Origin: Hydrogenophaga sp.
Lineage (GTDB): Bacteria > Pseudomonadota > Gammaproteobacteria > Burkholderiales > Burkholderiaceae_C
Assembly: GCA_030682835.1 (NCBI GenBank)
Contig: JAUXNG010000051.1
Location: forward strand, 1-64,000
Reading direction: 5' to 3'
Length of the DNA: 64,000 bases
Part shown: positions 7,296 through 15,824 of the stretch, piece after piece
How positions within the stretch are numbered: position 1 is the stretch's first letter
Layout of the letters: each line of letters begins with the position of its first letter
Program-made: the position numbers and the translations under genes
Notes under the pieces: model-generated
What the model was told of the DNA's origin: nothing
The model's database searches: none
Seen by the model: the letters and a program-made list of their open reading frames with translations, nothing else

Positions 7296-8144
7296 TCAGT
7301 GCCGCTCGGGCACCTGCCCGGCCTCGTCGCCCCACACGCGGTTGATGCGGCGACCGCGCTGCACCCCCGGGCGCGCGGCCATGGTGGCGGACCAGCGCAG
7401 CACATGCGTGTATTCGTGTACCGACAGGAATTCGGCCGCGTTGTAGACCTTGCCCTCCACCAGCGCGCCGTACCAGGGGTAGATGGCGATGTCGGCAATG
7501 CTGTATTCGTCGCCGGCCATCCAGGTGTGCGTGGCCAGGTGGCGGTCGAGCACGTCGAGCTGGCGCTTGACCTCCATCGCGAAGCGGTTGATGGGGTATT
7601 CGAACTTCTCGGGCGCGTAGGCGTAGAAGTGGCCGAAACCACCGCCCAGGTAGGGAGCCGATCCCATCTGCCAGAACAGCCAGTTGAGCGCTTCGGTGCG
7701 CGCCGCATGGGCCTTGGGCAGCAGGGCGCCGAACTTTTCGGCCAGATACAGCAGGATGGCGCCGGACTCGAACACGCGCGTGGGCGGCTCGGTGCTGCGG
7801 TCCAGCAGGGCCGGAATCTTGGAGTTGGGGTTGACCTCGACGAAACCGCTGGAGAACTGGTCGCCGTCGCTGATCTTGATGAGCCAGGCGTCGTACTCGG
7901 CGCCGCTGTGGCCCAGTTCCAGCAACTCTTCGAGCATCACGGTGACCTTCACGCCGTTGGGCGTGGCCATGGAGTAGAGCTGCAACGGGTGCTGACCCAC
8001 GGGCAGGGCCTTCTCGTGCGTGGGGCCGGCGATGGGGCGGTTGATGCTGGCGAATTTGCCACCGCTGGCCTGGTCCCAGGTCCACACGTCGGGCGGTGTG
8101 TAGGCGGTTTTGTCAGAGGAAGATGGAGGGGTTTTGTCGCTCAT
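7296..8144 (-). CDS. yghU: Glutathione-dependent disulfide-bond oxidoreductase, YghU family (GST fold)
   Basis: 282 residues from ATG 8144 (MSDKTPPSS); an upstream ATG at 8174 adds an unlikely leader. The N-terminal extension with YTPPDVWTWD, NRPIAGPTHEK and LPVGQHPLQLYS is characteristic of YghU/nu-class GST-like enzymes. The thioredoxin-like half follows (TPNGVKVTVMLEEL, NPNSKIPAL, FESGAILLYLAEK), then the helical domain (EALNWLFWQMGS, GGGFGHFYAYAP, ADIAIYPWYG). E. coli YghU binds two glutathiones and reduces disulfides and peroxides. A monocistronic gene. Confidence 0.88.
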   Translation of the reverse strand: MSDKTPPSSSDKTAYTPPDVWTWDQASGGKFASINRPIAGPTHEKALPVGQHPLQLYSMATPNGVKVTVMLEELLELGHSGAEYDAWLIKISDGDQFSSGFVEVNPNSKIPALLDRSTEPPTRVFESGAILLYLAEKFGALLPKAHAARTEALNWLFWQMGSAPYLGGGFGHFYAYAPEKFEYPINRFAMEVKRQLDVLDRHLATHTWMAGDEYSIADIAIYPWYGALVEGKVYNAAEFLSVHEYTHVLRWSATMAARPGVQRGRRINRVWGDEAGQVPERH

Positions 8145-8194
8145 GGCGCCATCGTATGCCAGCACGGCGGCCAAAGCTGCATGATGCGGCTTGT

Positions 8195-8214
8195 GCCCCG
8201 GCCTCCGCCGGGGC
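8195..8214 (-). terminator. Hairpin downstream of cheV
   Basis: An 8-bp GC stem (8195-8202 with 8207-8214) and 4-base loop lie 30 bases after the cheV stop. There is no clear T-run. Confidence 0.45.
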
Positions 8215-8243
8215 TTAGGGGCTGCGCGGGTGCCCGCCGCGCG

Positions 8244-9197
8244 TCAGGGGTGGATGACCTGGCGCAGGGCGGCCGCCAGCTCCGAAGCCACGAACTTGGC
8301 TACGTAGGCGTCGGCGCCCACGGCCTTCACATGGGCTTCGTTCGTGGTGCCCGTGAGCGAGGAGTGGATCACCACCGGGATGGAGCGAAAGCGCGGGTCC
8401 TGCTTGATGTTGCGTGTGAGCGTGAAGCCGTCCATGACCGGCATTTCTACATCGGTCAGCACCGCGGCCACCTTGTCGTGGGCCGTCAGACCCTCTGACT
8501 GGGCCTGGGCCTCGATCGCCTGCAGTCGGTCCCAGGCTTCCTGGCCGGTTCTCGTCATGACGTAGGTGATGCCCATGGCGTTGAGTCCTTGTTCGATCAT
8601 CATGCGCGCCACCGGCGAGTCGTCGGCCGCCAGCACGATGCTGCCGGGGGGCAGCTGCACCGCGGCGCCGACCGATTCGGGGGTGATCGGCTCCCTCGCA
8701 GGGGGCATGACGCTGCGCAGGATTTCCTCGACGTCTAGCACCTGCACCAGGCGCTTGTTGCTGCCGTCACCACCGAGCTTGGCGATGCTGGTGACCAGGC
8801 TGCCGCCATTGCCTTCGGCGGCCAGCACATCGCTCCAATCCACGCGCACGATTTCGTCGACCTCTTCCACGGCGAAGGCCTGGGTGCTACGGGCGTATTC
8901 GGTCACCAGCAGGATGCCGAGACCGCGGGTGGGCTTGCAGCCCATCAGGGCCGGCAGGTCGATCACCGTGATGATCTGGCCGCGGATGTTGGCGACCCCC
9001 AGCACCTCGGGTGGCGCGTTGGCAATGCCGGTGATGGTCGGCATGACCATGATCTCGCGCACCTTGAACACGTTGATGCCGAACAGCTCGCGGCGATCGG
9101 TTTCGGGCGCGTGGCCGAGGCGGAACAACATCAGTTCGAACTGGTTGTTGCCGGTCAGGGGGGTGCGTTGGTTGACGTCTTGCAGCGTGCTGCTCAT
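8244..9197 (-). CDS. cheV: Chemotaxis protein CheV
   Basis: 317 residues in the standard CheV layout. Residues about 18-165 are a CheW-like coupling domain (FGINVFKVREIM, GVANIRGQIITVIDLP, FAVEEVDEIVRVDW). Residues about 188-315 are a receiver domain with acidic pocket LAADDSP, phosphoacceptor in VLTDVEMPVMDG and the conserved Lys in YVAKF. CheV links chemoreceptors to CheA and its receiver adjusts adaptation. It stands alone here, while a chemoreceptor gene lies far off at 61.3 kb. Confidence 0.93.
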   Translation of the reverse strand: MSSTLQDVNQRTPLTGNNQFELMLFRLGHAPETDRRELFGINVFKVREIMVMPTITGIANAPPEVLGVANIRGQIITVIDLPALMGCKPTRGLGILLVTEYARSTQAFAVEEVDEIVRVDWSDVLAAEGNGGSLVTSIAKLGGDGSNKRLVQVLDVEEILRSVMPPAREPITPESVGAAVQLPPGSIVLAADDSPVARMMIEQGLNAMGITYVMTRTGQEAWDRLQAIEAQAQSEGLTAHDKVAAVLTDVEMPVMDGFTLTRNIKQDPRFRSIPVVIHSSLTGTTNEAHVKAVGADAYVAKFVASELAAALRQVIHP

Positions 9198-9444
9198 GTG
9201 GGTGCTCCAGATGGTGGCTCGTCACAGCATAGAAGCACCCCACCTCGCCGAAAGCCCCGAGGAAGCCGCGAAAAGCCACCCTGTTCCGGGGATGGAATGG
9301 CTGGCAGAAAACGATGCACAGGGCCGCCAAGGCACAGCGCCGCCGCAGGCCGACTGGAGAATTGAGGGTTTTCCCCGAGAAAAATCAGAGGCGCCAGTCC
9401 AGAACGGCCCCGCGGTTTGACTAAGATCGCCCACTTGAAATATC

Positions 9445-9456
9445 GAACGATCGTTC
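9445..9456. promoter_or_regulatory. Perfect palindrome before the acyl-CoA ligase gene, candidate TetR-type operator
   Basis: GAACGATCGTTC is a 12-base perfect palindrome ending 24 bases before the fadD-like ATG, in an AT-rich patch. TetR-family fatty-acid regulators often bind such sites before acyl-CoA ligase genes. No TetR gene is adjacent, so the regulator is unknown. Confidence 0.4.
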
Positions 9457-9480
9457 TTTTTTTCCACATCGGAAACCTTC

Positions 9481-11229
9481 ATGACCGTATCCCCTGATCG
9501 TCCTTGGCACGCGTCTTACCGGCAGGTGGGCATAGCCCCCGAGCTGGACGCCCTGCCCCACCGCAACCTGGCCGAGCTGGCCCATGAGAGCTGCAAGCGC
9601 TGGCAGGCCGAGAGCCAGGTGAAGGCGGCGTTCAGCTGCGTGGTGCCCAACGGCATGAACGGGCGCCTCAGCTTTGCGCAGGTGGACGAACTCTCCGACG
9701 CGTTTGCTGGCTACCTGCGCGCGGTGGCGGGCCTGAAGGCCGGCGACCGTGTGGCCGTGCAGCTGCCCAACAGCCTGGGCTACCCGGTGGCGGCGCTGGG
9801 CGTGTTCAAGGCCGGCTGCGTGCTGGTGAACACCAACCCGCTCTACACCGAGACGGAAATGATCCACCAGTTCAACAACGCCGGCGCGCAGGTGCTGGTG
9901 ATGGTGGACATGTTTGCCGACAAGCTGCCGGCGGTGCTGGCCAAGACCGGCATCAGGCAGGTGGTGCTGGCGTCGGTGTCGGAATTTTTCCCGGCCATTC
10001 CCGGCGCCATCGTGCGGGGCGTGCAGCGCTACTGGAACCGCGTGCTGCCTCCGGTCACCGCGCCGCACATCCGCCTGAAAGACGCGCTGGCCCAGGGCTG
10101 CGCCACGCTGGCCCAGACACCGGCCAGGACTTACTGGGAAGGCGTGGACCGGCACGACCTGGCGCTGCTGCAGTACACCGGTGGCACCACGGGCGTGAGC
10201 AAGGGCGCCATGCTCACGCATGACAACCTGCTCAACAACGTGCAGCAGACGCGCGCCATGGGACAGAGCCACATGGCGCTGGGCCAGGAATGCGTGCTGA
10301 CGGCCCTGCCGCTGTACCACATCTTCGCCTTCACGGCCAACCTGCTGGGCTTCCTGGCCATTGGCGGGCACAACGTGCTGATTCCCAACCCGCGGCCGGT
10401 GCAGAGCCTGCAGCGCGCCATGGAAAACTTCCCCGTCACCTGGATGACGGGCGTGAACACGCTGTTCAACGGCCTGCTCAACGAAGAGTGGTTTGTGGCC
10501 TACCCGCCGAAGACGCTCAAGGCGTCCATCTCGGGCGGCACCGCGCTGCACACCGCGGTGGCGCAGCGCTGGCGCGAGCTGACGAAGACGCCGATCGCCG
10601 AGGGCTACGGACTGACCGAGACCGCCCCGGTGGTGAGCTTCAACCCGCTCACCGGCACGCCGCGCGACGGCAGCATCGGCATCCCGGCGCCGGGCACCGA
10701 CGTGCGGCTGGTGGGCGACGACCGCCAGGACGTGGCGCCTGGCACACCGGGCGAAATCTGGGTGCGCGGCCCGCAGGTGATGCAGGGCTACTGGAACGCC
10801 GACGAAGAGACCGCCCAGGTGATGCACGAGGGCTGGTTCGCCACCGGCGACGTGGCGGTGATGGACGAGGGCGGCTTCCTGCGCATCGTCGACCGCAAGA
10901 AAGACATGATCCTGGTCTCGGGATTCAACGTGTACCCCAACGAGGTGGAAGACGTGATCGCCGACATGGACCATGTGCTGGAGGTGGCGGTGATCGGCGT
11001 GCCCGACGCCAAGAGCGGCGAGGCGGTGCGCGCCTACGTGGTGCAGAACCCCGACCACGTGAAAGAGGTGATGCCCGCCGACGTGATCGCCCACTGCAAG
11101 CAGCACCTGGCCGCCTACAAGGTTCCCAAGCTGGTGGTGGTGCGCGACGAGCTGCCCAAGAGCCCCATTGGCAAGGTGCTGCGCAAGGACCTACGCAAGG
11201 CCGTGGCAGACGAACTCAACGGGCGCTGA
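9481..11229 (+). CDS. fadD: Long-chain fatty acid--CoA ligase, FadD type
   Basis: 582 residues of the ANL adenylating superfamily. The AMP-binding P-loop LLQYTGGTTGVSKGAM lies at about residue 230, YGLTE at about 377, and the hinge and C-terminal lysine region is present (GWFATGDVAVMDEGG, RKKDMILVSGFNVYPNEVE, SPIGKVLRKDLR). The enzyme activates fatty acids to acyl-CoA via acyl-AMP, on the inner face of the membrane. The downstream transporter gene starts 32 bases after its stop and is probably co-transcribed. A palindrome just before the start may be the operator of a fatty-acid regulator. Confidence 0.9.
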   Translation: MTVSPDRPWHASYRQVGIAPELDALPHRNLAELAHESCKRWQAESQVKAAFSCVVPNGMNGRLSFAQVDELSDAFAGYLRAVAGLKAGDRVAVQLPNSLGYPVAALGVFKAGCVLVNTNPLYTETEMIHQFNNAGAQVLVMVDMFADKLPAVLAKTGIRQVVLASVSEFFPAIPGAIVRGVQRYWNRVLPPVTAPHIRLKDALAQGCATLAQTPARTYWEGVDRHDLALLQYTGGTTGVSKGAMLTHDNLLNNVQQTRAMGQSHMALGQECVLTALPLYHIFAFTANLLGFLAIGGHNVLIPNPRPVQSLQRAMENFPVTWMTGVNTLFNGLLNEEWFVAYPPKTLKASISGGTALHTAVAQRWRELTKTPIAEGYGLTETAPVVSFNPLTGTPRDGSIGIPAPGTDVRLVGDDRQDVAPGTPGEIWVRGPQVMQGYWNADEETAQVMHEGWFATGDVAVMDEGGFLRIVDRKKDMILVSGFNVYPNEVEDVIADMDHVLEVAVIGVPDAKSGEAVRAYVVQNPDHVKEVMPADVIAHCKQHLAAYKVPKLVVVRDELPKSPIGKVLRKDLRKAVADELNGR

Positions 11230-11261
11230 TCGCCCGGCCCTGAACACCAAGAAAGCACCAC

Positions 11262-12173
11262 ATGCTCACCGATTTCGAAACCAAGCTGCTGGGCATCATG
11301 ATGATCGTCATCATGTTCGGCATGGGCGCCTCGCTCACATGGCGCGACTTCCGCATCGCCTTCCGCAAGCCCAAGGGCGTGCTGGTGGGCCTGCTGTGCC
11401 AGTACGGCATCATGCCGCTGCTGGGCTTCCTGATGGCGCAGGCGCTGGGCCTGTCGCCGGCCATGACGGTGGGCCTGATCCTCATGGCCTGCATGCCCGG
11501 CGGCACCACGTCGAACATCTTCACCTACTTCAGCAAGGCGGTGCTGGCGCTCTCGATCATGATGACCTCGGTGTCCTCGCTGGTGGCGCTGGGCATGGTG
11601 CCGGCGCTGCTGTCGTTCTACTCGGATCTGGCCGGGCTGGACAGCGGCTTCCAGATTCCCGCCGGCAACGTGGCGCAGGTGCTGTTCGTGCTGCTGATCC
11701 CCACCGTGCTGGGCATGGTGATACGCAAGCTCAACCCCAACATCGGCGCCACCATCGAGCTTCTCGGCGGTTTCCTGGGCGTGATGGTGATCCTGTTCCT
11801 GGTCGTGACATGGATTCCGCGCAACCACATGCTGCTGTCCAGCACGCCCTGGTACGTGTTCTTCGCTTCGATCGCGCTGGGCGTGTTTGGCATCGCCCTG
11901 GGCTACCTGCTCGCGCGCTTGCTCAAGCAGGACCCGAACCGCAGCCGCACGATTGCGCTGGAAACGGGCATTCAGAACGGCCCGCTGGCGGTGCTGATCG
12001 TCACCCTCAGTTTCACCGGCACGCTGCAGCAGGAAGTGCTGCTGATCCCGGTGCTGTACTCGCTGTTCATCGTCATCACCTCCAGCATCGTCACCGTGTT
12101 CTTCCGCCGCAAGAGCATCGCCGAAGCGCTGGCCCGCGACCGGGCAAAAGACGGTTCGGTGCTGGCCAGCTGA
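11262..12173 (+). CDS. Bile acid:sodium symporter (BASS) family transporter
   Basis: 303 residues with about ten hydrophobic segments. The motif string FGMGASLTWRDF near the N-terminus, MACMPGGTTSNIFTYFSKA at about residue 78 and ETGIQNGPLA at about 235 are BASS hallmarks: the discontinuous helices that bind sodium and substrate. Bacterial members carry organic acids rather than bile salts. Position behind an acyl-CoA ligase suggests import of a carboxylic acid that the ligase then activates; this is inference. Confidence 0.85.
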   Translation: MLTDFETKLLGIMMIVIMFGMGASLTWRDFRIAFRKPKGVLVGLLCQYGIMPLLGFLMAQALGLSPAMTVGLILMACMPGGTTSNIFTYFSKAVLALSIMMTSVSSLVALGMVPALLSFYSDLAGLDSGFQIPAGNVAQVLFVLLIPTVLGMVIRKLNPNIGATIELLGGFLGVMVILFLVVTWIPRNHMLLSSTPWYVFFASIALGVFGIALGYLLARLLKQDPNRSRTIALETGIQNGPLAVLIVTLSFTGTLQQEVLLIPVLYSLFIVITSSIVTVFFRRKSIAEALARDRAKDGSVLAS

Positions 12174-12227
12174 CGCCCAGGGCCGTTTCCCGGCCCGGCG
12201 CTCACCCGGCCCAGGCCTGCCGCGGCT

Positions 12228-12899
12228 TCAGTGTGTGGCGCCGCCGCCCACTCGCACCCCCACCGCGGCCTCGGCCGCGAGCGCGCCGCGCACCAGGACG
12301 CGCAGGCCGCTCACCACATCGTCCAGCCCCATGTGGGGCGTGCCCTGACCGGGCAGCCAGGGCACGTGCACAAAGCCGCCGCGCGTGTGCCGCAAGCCGG
12401 GGTGGGTGGCAAGGGTGTGCATCAGCCCGTAGAACACGTGGTTGCACACGAAGGTGCCGGCGGTCTGTGACACGGCGGCGCTCAGTCCTTCGCGCTGCAG
12501 CGCGGCCAGCAGCGCCTTGATGGGCAGGCCGCTGAAGTAGGCGGCGGGTGCGCCCGGGGCTACGGGCACGTCCACCGGCTGGGCGCCCGCGTTGTCGGGA
12601 ATCGGCGCGTCGTCCACGTTGATGGCCACGCGCTCCAGCGAGATCGCATCGCGCCCGCCGGCCTGGCCCACACAGATCACCAGCTCGGGCCGCAACTGGT
12701 CCAGCAGCGTGCTCAGTGCCCGCAGCGAGGTGCCGAACTCGGTGGGCAGCTGCGCCGCGACGATGCGCCGCCCCAGAATGCGCCGGCCGTGCAGCGCCTG
12801 CACCGCCCGCCAGCTGGGGTTGACGTGGTCGCCGTCGAACGGGTCGAAGCCGGTGAGCAGGACGCGGCCGGTGGGCGTGGAGGCGTGGGTACGGGGCAT
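12228..12899 (-). CDS. pcp: Pyroglutamyl-peptidase I (pyrrolidone-carboxylate peptidase)
   Basis: 223 residues, usual size for family C15. LLTGFDPFDG at the start, LPTEFGTS, the active-site glutamate region RPELVICVGQAGGRDAISLERVAIN, and the nucleophile in AGTFVCNHVFYGLMH with histidine in GFVHVPWLPGQ are all present. It removes N-terminal pyroglutamate from peptides in the cytoplasm. It is convergent with the BASS gene. Confidence 0.92.
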   Translation of the reverse strand: MPRTHASTPTGRVLLTGFDPFDGDHVNPSWRAVQALHGRRILGRRIVAAQLPTEFGTSLRALSTLLDQLRPELVICVGQAGGRDAISLERVAINVDDAPIPDNAGAQPVDVPVAPGAPAAYFSGLPIKALLAALQREGLSAAVSQTAGTFVCNHVFYGLMHTLATHPGLRHTRGGFVHVPWLPGQGTPHMGLDDVVSGLRVLVRGALAAEAAVGVRVGGGATH

Positions 12900-12905
12900 C
12901 GCGCC

Positions 12906-13057
12906 AATGTAGCGCAGTGCCCTTGCCGGACAACGGGCCAGAGCACAGCCGCGTGCCCGTCACCGCGGTGACGCTGCCGGAGCGGCGCCGGCCCAAGGTG
13001 CGCGCCTACATCGACCACTGGTCGCGCTGGATGCAGGGCGACGCGGCTCAGCCCTGA
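12906..13057 (+). pseudogene. Possible C-terminal remnant of a LysR-type regulator
   Basis: A frame without its own start ends at TGA 13055-13057 and reads VTLPERRRPKVRAYIDHW, which resembles the last strand and helix of LysR-family effector domains. Nothing upstream continues the gene; pcp lies there on the other strand. Its end overlaps the next gene by 10 bases. This is a weak call. Confidence 0.25.
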
Positions 13058-13965
13058 GCGAGCACGAAGTCGAGACCCGCACACACCGCCGCCACCTGCG
13101 CGGCCAGGCACTGCTCGGGCGTGGCGCGCGGGCTGTCGGGGTACACCTCGGTGGTGGTGGTGAAGCGCGCGCCGGTGAGGCTGGTGCACAGGCCCAGCTC
13201 GCGCAGCGGGTAGCGGATGACGCCCCGCGCCACCAGCGGCGAGCCGATGAGCTCGCCCTTGCCGTCGGCTGGTGCGATGTGGGTGACGCGCTCGACCGCG
13301 TCGATGATGGCCTGCTGGAACTCAGGCTGGGGGTTTTCGGTGTCGTCCACCAGGTAGAAACCATCGGGAATGGTGCAGGGTTCAAACACCTGGCCGTCGC
13401 GCGCAGCCTTGGCGGGGCGGAATTCGCTCTCGTCGGTGTCGGTCGTCTCGTGCAGGTCGATGTGCGCGGCAAACTGGCCCCTGAGCGGAGCCACCAGCGC
13501 CATGAGCGCGGCCGATTCGGGCGCCGGACTGGGTTCGCAGAATGACCGGTTCGGGTCCACCGCATCGAAGTTCCAGCGCTGGATGCGCTCGAAGGCCCAG
13601 GGGCTCACGCAGGGCACCACCAGGAGGTTCGCGCGCCCCTCGTACCCGGCGGCATGACGATCCAGAAAACGCAGCGCACCGAGCACGCCACTGGTCTCGT
13701 AGCCGTGCACGCCACCCGTGACGAGCACCAAGGGCCGGCCCGCCGCCCAGCGGTTGCGCAAGGCCAGCAGCGGGAAGCGCTCGCCGCCGTGCACCACCTC
13801 GCCATAGGGCTCGACCTGGAAGCGCTCCCGCAGCGACTCGACGGCTTGCAGCACCTCATGGTCATACGAGCGCTGGCGGTGCTGCCGGGCACGCCATTGC
13901 GTCAGCTGGGCTGGACCCCAGGCCTGGCCCAGATGCCCGATGGGATAGAAGGTGTTGGTGCTCAT
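13048..13965 (-). CDS. M14-family metallopeptidase / succinylglutamate desuccinylase-like
   Basis: 305 residues from ATG 13965 (MSTNTFYPIGHLG); longer upstream frames run antisense to the SRPBCC gene. The zinc site of M14 carboxypeptidases is recognisable: VTGGVHGYETSG (H-x-x-E) and HIDLHETTDTDE (third histidine), with an Arg in NFDAVDPNRSFCEP. A Glu near TTTTEVYPD is the likely general base. Related proteins are annotated as M14 peptidases; the substrate is unknown. Cytoplasmic, no signal peptide. Confidence 0.8.
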   Translation of the reverse strand: MSTNTFYPIGHLGQAWGPAQLTQWRARQHRQRSYDHEVLQAVESLRERFQVEPYGEVVHGGERFPLLALRNRWAAGRPLVLVTGGVHGYETSGVLGALRFLDRHAAGYEGRANLLVVPCVSPWAFERIQRWNFDAVDPNRSFCEPSPAPESAALMALVAPLRGQFAAHIDLHETTDTDESEFRPAKAARDGQVFEPCTIPDGFYLVDDTENPQPEFQQAIIDAVERVTHIAPADGKGELIGSPLVARGVIRYPLRELGLCTSLTGARFTTTTEVYPDSPRATPEQCLAAQVAAVCAGLDFVLAQG

Positions 13966-14094
13966 GCGTGGGACGAAGCTGCGGAGGGACCGCAAGCTTA
14001 GCGCCCGTCGGGCTGTATGGCAGGGCATAGGTAGACAAGGCGGCCCGGCACGCGACATCATGCGGTTCCCCCCGCAGCAAGGAGAGGCATCACC

Positions 14095-14544
14095 ATGAGC
14101 AAGGGCAACACCGTCACCCTGCACCGCGTGTTCACCGCGCCGCCCGAGCGCGTGTACCGCGCCTTCCTGGACCCCGACGCGATGGCGAAATGGCTGCCGC
14201 CACACGGCTTCACGGGCCGTGTGCTGGACATGAACGCCACCGTGGGCGGCCAGTACCGCATGCAGTTCACCAACCTCAGCACCGGGCAGGTGCACGCCTT
14301 TGGCGGCCAGTACCTGGAGCTGGTGCCGAACGAACGCATCGTGAACACCGACCGCTTCGACGACCCCAACCTGCCCGGCGAGATGGTCACCACCGTCACC
14401 TTCCGGGCGGTGTCGGTGGGCACCGAGGTCGTGGCGGTGCAGGCGGGCATACCGGCCGCGATTCCCGTGGAGGGCTGCTACGTCGGCTGGCAGCAGTCGC
14501 TGCAACTGCTCGCCTTGCTGGTCGAGGCCGACGTTCAGGGTTGA
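14095..14544 (+). CDS. SRPBCC/AHSA1-like domain protein
   Basis: 149 residues covering one START-like helix-grip fold of the Hsp90 ATPase activator homologue 1 family: RVFTAPPERVYRAFLDPDAMAKWLPP at the N-terminus, a central Gly-rich GGQYRMQF, and the C-terminal helix GCYVGWQQSLQLLALLVE. CAAGGAGAGGCATCACC precedes the ATG. These proteins bind small hydrophobic ligands; no specific role is known. Its stop overlaps the convergent DTW gene by 10 bases. Confidence 0.82.
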   Translation: MSKGNTVTLHRVFTAPPERVYRAFLDPDAMAKWLPPHGFTGRVLDMNATVGGQYRMQFTNLSTGQVHAFGGQYLELVPNERIVNTDRFDDPNLPGEMVTTVTFRAVSVGTEVVAVQAGIPAAIPVEGCYVGWQQSLQLLALLVEADVQG

Positions 14545-15287
14545 ATGCGCGGCCCCTGCCCCAGCGCCAGCAGGCGCTGGTGCGCCTCGCTGCCCACATC
14601 CAGCGGCAGGTTGCGTTTGGCGCTCAGGTAATGGACGCTGAACACATCAAGCCACGCGGTGAGCGTGTCGGCCACATGGTGCTCGCCGGCCAGCGCCAGG
14701 CACAGCGCAGCCACCTCGGCGGTGCAGAAGTGCTGATCGTTGGATGAGCGACGCAGGCGGTAGCTCGACACCTGCTCGGGGTGCAGGCTGAGCACGGGCA
14801 GGCGGTCGAGGTAGGGGCTCTTGCGGAACATCTTGCGCGCTTCGGCCCAGGTGCCGTCGAGCAGCACGAAGAGCGGGCGTTTGCCGCCCGGCACGCCGGC
14901 TGCGATCTCGCCGTCAGCCACGGCGTTCACCACCCGCTCGGGCGCCGCGTATTCGGCGGGAAACACCAGGTAGGGCTGCCATTGCGGGTTGGTCAGCACC
15001 GCCAGCAGGCCCGGGTCGACCGCTGTGCGCGACCAGCCGAAGGCAAAGGTGTCGGCCACCAGGTCGGCGATCAGCCAGCCGGTGTTGCTGGGCTTGAGCG
15101 CTTCGATGTCACCCATGATCAGGCACACGCCGGCGCGGGCCTTCACTTGGGGTTGCAAGGCACACACGCAGTGGCTGGGGATGAGCCGGCAGTCCGGGCA
15201 GCGCACCGCGCCCGAGCCGCGCGCCAGAAAGGGCTTGCGGCTGGCGGCCAGCCGCACCGCGCGCAGGGTGGCAACGGCGTGGCTCAT
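14535..15287 (-). CDS. DTW-domain tRNA-uridine aminocarboxypropyltransferase (TapT-like)
   Basis: 250 residues from ATG 15287. An N-terminal zinc-type cluster CPDCRLIPSHCVC (CxxC and CxC) is followed by LIMGDIEALKPSNTG, RTAVDPG, and the family motif FVLLDGTWAEARKM (D-x-T-W), then LRRSSNDQHFCTAEV. DTW proteins transfer the aminocarboxypropyl group from SAM to U47 of tRNA (acp3U). The longer frame that opens at 15770 runs antisense to the dioxygenase-like gene and is rejected. Confidence 0.85.
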   Translation of the reverse strand: MSHAVATLRAVRLAASRKPFLARGSGAVRCPDCRLIPSHCVCALQPQVKARAGVCLIMGDIEALKPSNTGWLIADLVADTFAFGWSRTAVDPGLLAVLTNPQWQPYLVFPAEYAAPERVVNAVADGEIAAGVPGGKRPLFVLLDGTWAEARKMFRKSPYLDRLPVLSLHPEQVSSYRLRRSSNDQHFCTAEVAALCLALAGEHHVADTLTAWLDVFSVHYLSAKRNLPLDVGSEAHQRLLALGQGPRIQP

Positions 15288-15380
15288 GCGGGGCCACCTG
15301 GGGCCGGACAGAAAGAAACAGACATGCGGAGAATGTATGCGCTGCCGCCCGGTCTCCCGAGCCTCTGCCATCATCCAGCC

Positions 15381-15761
15381 ATGACCGACCCCACCGCCGC
15401 CACGCCCGACGCCGTGATCCACGGCTACCACGCCCATGTGTATTTCGACGCCAGCACGCTGGCCCAGGCGCGCGCGCTGTGCGAGGCCGCTGCGGCCCGC
15501 TTCCCGCTGAAGATGGGGCGCGTGCACGAGAAGCCCGTGGGCCCGCACCCCGACTGGAGCTGCCAGCTCGCCTTCAAGAGCGCGCTGCTGGCCGAGGTGC
15601 TGCCCTGGCTCATGCTCAACCGGGGTGGCCTGGTGGTGTTCATCCACCCCATCACCGGCAACGACGTGGTGGACCACCGCGACCGGGCGCTGTGGATGGG
15701 CGCGGTGCGCCCGCTCGACCTCAGCGTGCTGCCCGAGCACTCGACCCACTACGACCTGTGA
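15381..15761 (+). CDS. DOPA 4,5-dioxygenase family protein
   Basis: 126 residues from ATG 15381, the size of this small vicinal-oxygen-chelate-like family. Conserved histidine motifs: GYHAHVYFD, GRVHEKPVGPHPDWSCQ and FIHPITGNDVVDHRD followed by ALWMG. Plant and fungal members cleave DOPA; bacterial members of this size are common and their substrate is undetermined. Divergent from the DTW gene with about 90 bases between. Confidence 0.85.
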   Translation: MTDPTAATPDAVIHGYHAHVYFDASTLAQARALCEAAAARFPLKMGRVHEKPVGPHPDWSCQLAFKSALLAEVLPWLMLNRGGLVVFIHPITGNDVVDHRDRALWMGAVRPLDLSVLPEHSTHYDL

Positions 15762-15824
15762 ACGCCCCACCCGGCAGCGGGCGCATCTGTTAAAAAGGTC
15801 GGTTTCTCACTCTGGCCGCTTCCC

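Noticed and set aside
9421-11106. A 561-codon minus-strand frame over fadD
   Set aside because: Shadow of the acyl-CoA ligase; His/Val/Gly/Arg-rich composition with no motif.
12180-12196. GGGCCG-TTTCC-CGGCCC hairpin after the BASS gene as terminator
   Set aside because: Short stem without a T-run in very GC-rich DNA. It is not distinguishable from chance.
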